Below are positions 55,462 to 60,208 of a stretch of 60,208 nt of DNA, one piece after another (the stretch's first letter is position 1; each line of letters begins with the position of its first letter). This DNA comes from Alphaproteobacteria bacterium (lineage in GTDB: Bacteria; Pseudomonadota; Alphaproteobacteria; SMXQ01). The notes below the pieces were generated by a model, which saw only the letters and a list, made by a program, of their open reading frames with translations, searched no databases and was not told where the DNA came from. The DNA lies in the NCBI GenBank assembly GCA_009380075.1, contig WHSO01000015.1, positions 1 to 60,208 of the forward strand. Reading direction: 5' to 3'. Both the position numbers and the translations under genes were made by a program.

Positions 55462-56373
55462 TTGGAGTTCAGGCGTCCGAGCTTGATGGTGCGGATCGCG
55501 GTTCCCCTCCGGGGCGCCGCCCACCGTTTCGCGCTCGGTTTCCTGATCGTCACCGCCTTCGGCCTGATGTTCCTGGGCAAGGCCGACAACCAGTTCGTCG
55601 AGCGCCTGCGCACCGCGGTCACCGACGTGGCGACGCCCATCCTCGAAGTCGCCGCGGAGCCAATCTCCGCCGTCAACCGCGCGATCGACCATGTCCGCGC
55701 GCTTGCCGCGCTGCACCAGGAAAACGCCCGCCTGCGCGAGGAGGTCGAGCGCCTGCGCGGTTGGCACGCGGCGGCGCTCCGCCTCGAGACCGAGAATCGG
55801 TCGTTCCGCGACATGCTCAATTACCGTGGTCCCGAACGCAACGCCTTCGTCTCCGCCCGGGTCGTCGCCGACGGTCGCGGCCCCTTCGTCAAGAGCCTCC
55901 TGGTCAACATCGGCACCCGTGACGGAATCGAAAAGGGCCATGCGGCGGTGACCCAGCTCGGCCTCGTCGGACGCGTGACCGAGGTCGGCGAGCGTTCGGC
56001 CCGCATCCTGATGATGACGGACCTCAACTCCCGCATTCCCGTGCTGATCGAGGAGACCCGCGCCCGCGCCATTCTCGCCGGTGACAACACGGAACGCCCG
56101 CAGCTCGTGTTCCTGCCCGATGCCACCCGCCTCAAGCCCGGCCAGCGCGTCGTCACCTCGGGCCACGGCGGCGGGCTGCCCCACGGTCTCCCGGTGGGCG
56201 TGGTGAGCGGGGTCGAGAAGGGGATTCCGCGCGTCCGGCCGTTCGTCGACTGGGGACGCCTCGAATACGTCGAGATCATCGATTACGACGTCGACAACGT
56301 GCCCCCCAACCTGTCGACGGGTCGCTCGGGCAAATCCGGCGCGCCGCCACCCGGTGCAGGATCGGCGCCGTGA
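55462..56373 (+). CDS. mreC: MreC, rod-shape-determining scaffold
   Basis: Bitopic periplasmic scaffold that activates PBP2-RodA. 303 residues: one membrane segment near residues 25-42 (LGFLIVTAFGLMFLGKA), a coiled coil (ALAALHQENARLREEVERLRGW), then the beta-barrel core with FVKSLLVNIGTRDGIEKGHAAVT, GLVGRVTEVGERSARIL and VVTSGHGGGLPHGLPVGVV. A short Gly/Pro-rich tail follows. Its stop overlaps the mreD GTG by 4 nt. A ribosome site is not obvious directly upstream, and the start (TTG) is the first in frame after mreB. Confidence 0.95.
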   Translation: MEFRRPSLMVRIAVPLRGAAHRFALGFLIVTAFGLMFLGKADNQFVERLRTAVTDVATPILEVAAEPISAVNRAIDHVRALAALHQENARLREEVERLRGWHAAALRLETENRSFRDMLNYRGPERNAFVSARVVADGRGPFVKSLLVNIGTRDGIEKGHAAVTQLGLVGRVTEVGERSARILMMTDLNSRIPVLIEETRARAILAGDNTERPQLVFLPDATRLKPGQRVVTSGHGGGLPHGLPVGVVSGVEKGIPRVRPFVDWGRLEYVEIIDYDVDNVPPNLSTGRSGKSGAPPPGAGSAP

Positions 56374-56885
56374 AGAGCGGGTTCTGGCAGCGGCTCGATA
56401 CCTGGGCGCGTCGCTTCCTTCCGGCGGGCCTCTGCCTTCTGTTCGTCCTCGTCACGGTCCTGCCGGTCCCGGTGCCGGGCTATGCGTCCCTCGTCCCGAT
56501 GCTGGCGTTGGCGGCAGTTTTCTTCTGGGCGGTGCATGACCCGCGCCTGTTGCCGCCGGTCGTCGTCTTCCTCATCGGCCTGATCCAGGATTCGCTCTCC
56601 GGCGCCCCCATGGGTACGGGGACGGTGGTGCTGCTGGCCGTCTACGGCGTCACGGTGTCCCAGCGCCGCTACTTCCACAACCGCTCGTTTATCCAGGTAT
56701 GGGTCGGGTTCATGGTGATGGCCTCGGCGGCGGCGGCCCTGGGATGGCTGCTCACGGTCGCCGTCGATGGCGCCTTCGCCCCGCCCCGGGCGCTCCTTTT
56801 CCAGAGCCTCCTGACCGTCGGCGCCTATCCGCTCGTCACCTGGGTGCTGCACCGGGCCCAGCGGCTCCTGCCCGCGGAGGCATGA
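56370..56885 (+). CDS. mreD: MreD, rod-shape-determining membrane protein
   Basis: Integral membrane protein of 171 residues with five or six hydrophobic segments (LCLLFVLVTVLPVPVPG, LVPMLALAAVFFWAV, PVVVFLIGLIQDSLSGAPMG and others). The motif GLIQDSLSGAPMGTG is the MreD core. It starts at GTG coupled to mreC, and its stop lies 1 nt before mrdA. It belongs to the elongasome scaffold with MreC. Confidence 0.93.
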   Translation: MKSGFWQRLDTWARRFLPAGLCLLFVLVTVLPVPVPGYASLVPMLALAAVFFWAVHDPRLLPPVVVFLIGLIQDSLSGAPMGTGTVVLLAVYGVTVSQRRYFHNRSFIQVWVGFMVMASAAAALGWLLTVAVDGAFAPPRALLFQSLLTVGAYPLVTWVLHRAQRLLPAEA

Positions 56886-56886
56886 G

Positions 56887-58833
56887 ATGATCCGCGACCA
56901 GGACCGCTACAAGCAGTTCACCCGCCGTGCCGCCTTGCTGGCGGGCGGGAAGCTCGTGCTGTTCTCGACGCTGGCGGCGCGCATGTACTACCTGCAGGTC
57001 GTCGAGTCCGAACGGTACCAGACGCTGGCCGAGGACAACCGCATCAACCTTCGTCTTCTGGCGCCGCTGCGCGGCCGCATCCTCGACCGCAACGGCATCG
57101 AGGTCGCCGCCAACCAGCAGAACTACCGGCTCATCATCGTCACCGAGCGTAGCCCCGACGTGGCGGCGACCCTCGACCGCCTGGCGCGGCTCATCGAGCT
57201 TCCCGACGGTGACCGCCGCCGCGTCCTGCGCGAGGTGCGCCGCCAGCGCGGATTCGTGCCGGTCACCGTGCGCGAGAACCTGGCATGGGAAGAGGTCGCG
57301 CGGGTCGAGTTCAACGCACCGGACCTTCCCGGGGTCCATATCGAGGTGGGACAGACCCGTTTTTATCCCTACGACGCGATGACGGCGCACCTGATCGGCT
57401 ACGTCGGCGCGGTCAACGCCCGTGAGCAGACCGGAGACCCCCTGCTGGACATGCCGTCCTTCCGTATCGGCAAGAACGGGGTCGAAAAGATTTACGACCT
57501 GCGCCTGCGCGGCCGCGCCGGCCGATCCGAGGTCGAGGTCAACGCCATCGGCCGCGTCATCCGCGAACTCTCACGCCGCGAGGGCCAGCCCGGCGACGAA
57601 CTGAGGCTCTCGATCGACATGGGCATACAGTCGGCCGCCCATAAGGCGCTCGGCGACCAGTCCGGCGCGATCGTCGTGCTCGACGTGCATTCGGGGGAGG
57701 TGCTGGCGCTGGCGTCCTCGCCCGCGTTCGATCCCAATGCCTTCAACAGGGGCATCAGCCACGACTACTGGCAGGAGCTGATTGAGAACGAGCGCGCGCC
57801 GCTCGCCAACAAAGCCATCGCTGGTCAATACGCCCCGGGCTCGACATTCAAGCTGGTGGTGGCGCTTGCGGCGCTCGAATCGGGCCTGGTCACCCCCGAC
57901 CACGAGACCTACTGCATCGGCCATGTGCGGCTCGGCAACGTGCGTTTCCATTGCTGGAAGAAGGGCGGCCACGGACGGCTCGCCATGGAAGGGGCGATCC
58001 AGCATTCCTGCGACGTCTACTTCTACGACATCGCCAGGAAAGTCGGCGTCGACCGCATCGCGGCGATGGCCCGCAAGCTCGGTTTCGGTCATGTGTCGGG
58101 GCTCGACCTGCCGGGCGAGAAGCCGGGCGTCACGCCGACGCGCGACTGGAAGCTCGCGATCCTGGGCACGCCGTGGCAGCTCGGCGAAACGCTGATCACC
58201 GGCATCGGACAGGGATTCGTGCTCGCAACGCCGTTGCAGCTCGCGGTGATGACGGCGCGCATCGCCAATGGCGCGCGCGTGGTGATTCCGCGGCTGACCC
58301 ACGGCGAACCGGCCCCCCGTCAGCTTGCCGCCGCCGGAGACGTCGCGGCTATCGACCTCGCCCCCGGACCCGAATCGTTCAAGCCGCTCGGCGTCGCGCC
58401 GGCGCACCTCGACGTCGTGCGCCGGGGGATGTACGCGGTCTCCAACCACCCGCGCGGCACCGCCTATCGCGCCCGCGTCACGGAGAAGGGCTGGGAGGTC
58501 GCCGGCAAGACCGGCACGGCGCAGGTCCGGCGCATCACCCTCGCCGAACGCGGTACCGGCGTGATCAAGAACGAGGACCTGCCCTGGCGCGAACGCGACC
58601 ACGCGCTGTTTGTCGCCTATGCCCCCGCCGACGCGCCGAAATACGCCATTTCGGTCGTGATCGAGCACGGCGGCGGCGGTTCCGCCGTGGCGGCGCCGAT
58701 CGCGCGCGACGTCATGCGCGAAACGCTCCGGCTCGACCCCGCCGGCCGCCGCGCCCAACCGCTGCGCGAGGCGCGGGCGGAGGGCGCCGCGTCGCCCGCG
58801 AACACGCCGCCGGATTCAGGGACGCCGAACTGA
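56887..58833 (+). CDS. mrdA: PBP2, elongation-specific transpeptidase
   Basis: Class B penicillin-binding protein that cross-links lateral wall peptidoglycan with RodA. 648 residues. N-terminal membrane segment at about 14-32, dimerisation domain starting LRGRILDRNGIEVAANQQNYRL and GYVGAVNAREQTGDP, and transpeptidase domain with STFKLVVALAALE (SxxK), QHSCDVYFYD (SxD/N position) and GKTGTAQVRR. A Pro/Ala-rich tail of about 30 residues ends the protein. Tightly packed between mreD and rodA with 1-nt gaps on each side, so it is clearly part of the elongasome operon and not a second ftsI. Confidence 0.96.
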   Translation: MIRDQDRYKQFTRRAALLAGGKLVLFSTLAARMYYLQVVESERYQTLAEDNRINLRLLAPLRGRILDRNGIEVAANQQNYRLIIVTERSPDVAATLDRLARLIELPDGDRRRVLREVRRQRGFVPVTVRENLAWEEVARVEFNAPDLPGVHIEVGQTRFYPYDAMTAHLIGYVGAVNAREQTGDPLLDMPSFRIGKNGVEKIYDLRLRGRAGRSEVEVNAIGRVIRELSRREGQPGDELRLSIDMGIQSAAHKALGDQSGAIVVLDVHSGEVLALASSPAFDPNAFNRGISHDYWQELIENERAPLANKAIAGQYAPGSTFKLVVALAALESGLVTPDHETYCIGHVRLGNVRFHCWKKGGHGRLAMEGAIQHSCDVYFYDIARKVGVDRIAAMARKLGFGHVSGLDLPGEKPGVTPTRDWKLAILGTPWQLGETLITGIGQGFVLATPLQLAVMTARIANGARVVIPRLTHGEPAPRQLAAAGDVAAIDLAPGPESFKPLGVAPAHLDVVRRGMYAVSNHPRGTAYRARVTEKGWEVAGKTGTAQVRRITLAERGTGVIKNEDLPWRERDHALFVAYAPADAPKYAISVVIEHGGGGSAVAAPIARDVMRETLRLDPAGRRAQPLREARAEGAASPANTPPDSGTPN

Positions 58834-58834
58834 C

Positions 58835-59983
58835 ATGCTGTCGGGATTCTACAAGACGCCGGAGATGACGGTGGGCGAAAAGCTCGCCGAGGTGAACTGG
58901 GGCCTGATCGCGCTGCTGGCCGCCATCGCCTGCGTCGGCTTCGTCATGCTGTATTCTGCCGCCAACGGCGCGCTCCAGCCCTGGGCGCTGCGCCAGATGG
59001 TCCGCTTCGCCGCCGGCGTCGTCCTGCTGGTGGGCCTTGCCCTCGTCGACCTGCGTTTCTGGCTGCGTTACGCCTATGCCATCTACGGCGGCGCGCTGGC
59101 GCTTCTGGTCGCAGTGGAGATCGCCGGCGACATCGGCATGGGCGCGCAGCGCTGGATCAGCCTCGGCGTTCTCAACCTGCAGCCGTCCGAGGTGATGAAG
59201 ATCGCGCTCATCATCGTGCTCGCGCGCTACTTCCATTCACTGCCGGAATCGGCGGAAGGCAAGCTCCGCCATCTCGTCTCGCCGGCGCTGCTCGCGCTGG
59301 TGCCGGCGGCGCTGGTGCTGCGCCAGCCGGACCTCGGCACGGCGCTGATGCTGCTGATGATCACGGCGACGATGTTCTTCCTCGCCGGCGTGCGGCTGTG
59401 GAAGTTCGGCGTGGCGCTGGGCGCGGTGGTCGCCGTGGTGCCCGTCGCCTGGCACTTCCTCAAGGACTACCAGAAGAATCGCATCCTCACCTTCCTCGAT
59501 CCCGAAACCGATCCGCTGGGTGCCGGGTATCACATACTGCAGTCGAAGATCGCGCTCGGTTCCGGCGGCATGTTCGGCAAGGGCTTTATGCAGGGCAGCC
59601 AGTCGCACCTCAACTTCCTGCCGGAGAAGCAGACCGACTTCATCTTCACCATGCTGGCGGAGGAGCTCGGCCTCGTCGGCGGGCTCACGCTCCTGGTCCT
59701 CTACGCGCTGGTGCTGGTCTACGGCTTTTCCATCGCCATCCGCGCCCAGAGCCATTTCGGCCGCCTGCTCGCCCTGGGGGTGACGGTGACCTTTTTCCTC
59801 TACGTCTTCATCAACATCGCCATGGTGATGGGACTGGTGCCGGTGGTCGGCGTGCCCCTGCCGCTGATCTCCTACGGCGGCACCTCGATGCTGACGCTGC
59901 TGATTGGCTTCGGCATCCTGATCGGGGTCAACGTGCACCGCGACATGGTGATCGGACGCTCGGCCCGCATGGATGGGCCCTGA
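58835..59983 (+). CDS. rodA: RodA, elongation-specific peptidoglycan polymerase (SEDS)
   Basis: SEDS glycosyltransferase partner of PBP2. 382 residues, about ten membrane segments. Family motifs: AQRWISLGVLNLQPSEVMKIA, RQPDLGTALML, GFMQGSQSHLNFLPEKQTDFIFTMLAEELG (catalytic Asp in QTDFIF) and VPLPLISYGGTSML. It differs from FtsW at the dcw end by its operon context and by the EKQTDFIF form of the active site. Last protein gene of the operon; a tRNA-Lys follows about 150 nt later. Confidence 0.96.
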   Translation: MLSGFYKTPEMTVGEKLAEVNWGLIALLAAIACVGFVMLYSAANGALQPWALRQMVRFAAGVVLLVGLALVDLRFWLRYAYAIYGGALALLVAVEIAGDIGMGAQRWISLGVLNLQPSEVMKIALIIVLARYFHSLPESAEGKLRHLVSPALLALVPAALVLRQPDLGTALMLLMITATMFFLAGVRLWKFGVALGAVVAVVPVAWHFLKDYQKNRILTFLDPETDPLGAGYHILQSKIALGSGGMFGKGFMQGSQSHLNFLPEKQTDFIFTMLAEELGLVGGLTLLVLYALVLVYGFSIAIRAQSHFGRLLALGVTVTFFLYVFINIAMVMGLVPVVGVPLPLISYGGTSMLTLLIGFGILIGVNVHRDMVIGRSARMDGP

Positions 59984-60132
59984 GCCCGGTGCGGGGCTGG
60001 AATGCTGCGCAAATCCGCCGCGTTTCACGATGCCCCGGGCGGTGCGAAAAGGCGGTCCCCAGCCTCGACAAAGCCCCCCTTGCTTGGTATATCCATGCCT
60101 CCTCGAAGCCGCCCCCCGGGCGCACGGTTGCG

Positions 60133-60208
<76 letters not shown>

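Overview
This window is a high-GC chromosomal segment from an alphaproteobacterium, probably Rhodospirillales-like (rank inferred). Four things point there: a circularly permuted two-piece tmRNA gene, a MipZ division-site ATPase, the neighbourhood of alphaproteobacterial SspB with class I fumarase and a DUF4169 protein, and a GTTC-N7-GTTC element matching the alphaproteobacterial LexA box. Most of the window is vertically inherited housekeeping DNA. I saw no insertion sequence, prophage or CRISPR array.

Layout. 1-11.3 kb (minus): the division and cell-wall (dcw) cluster, read mraZ-rsmH-ftsL-ftsI-murE-murF-mraY-murD-ftsW-murG, with a promoter and a triple GGG repeat resembling an MraZ operator. 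11.8-12.9 kb (minus): RNase P RNA and an AmpD-like amidase. 13-21.5 kb: accessory metabolism, with an orphan TctC/Bug binding protein, an amidohydrolase, and a methyltransferase-MFS-oxoprolinase operon. 21.6-28.9 kb: DUF4169, a large AsmA-like protein, and a minus-strand block of sspB, fumarase, a possible hydrolase remnant, a TfoX-like protein and a ribbon-helix-helix protein, headed by the permuted ssrA gene. 29-35.5 kb: thyX, a TRAP transporter with an unusual TM2-DctQ fusion, a DUF962/Mpo1-like protein and an enolase-superfamily enzyme.

35.4-40.5 kb holds the most interesting block. Four minus-strand genes lie close together: an unrecognised protein with a winged-helix-like N-terminus, MipZ, a protein with an inner-membrane anchor, a long Pro/Ala linker and an outer-membrane-like barrel, and a single-domain response regulator. 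A second ParA ATPase is divergent, across a palindrome-rich gap. Together they look like a positioning or polarity module tied to the envelope. This is inference from gene content and layout.

40.5-60.2 kb: mrp, then the membrane quality-control set hflK-hflC-DUF2065-Deg protease, DUF1015 and miaA. Next come branched-chain amino acid synthesis (ilvB-ilvN-ilvC and leuA, the latter with a possible Leu-containing leader peptide) and the elongasome operon mreB-mreC-mreD-mrdA-rodA. A tRNA-Lys(CTT) ends exactly at the window edge. The window therefore carries septal wall synthesis (FtsW/FtsI) at one end, lateral wall synthesis (RodA/PBP2) at the other, and a division-site positioning factor (MipZ) in between.
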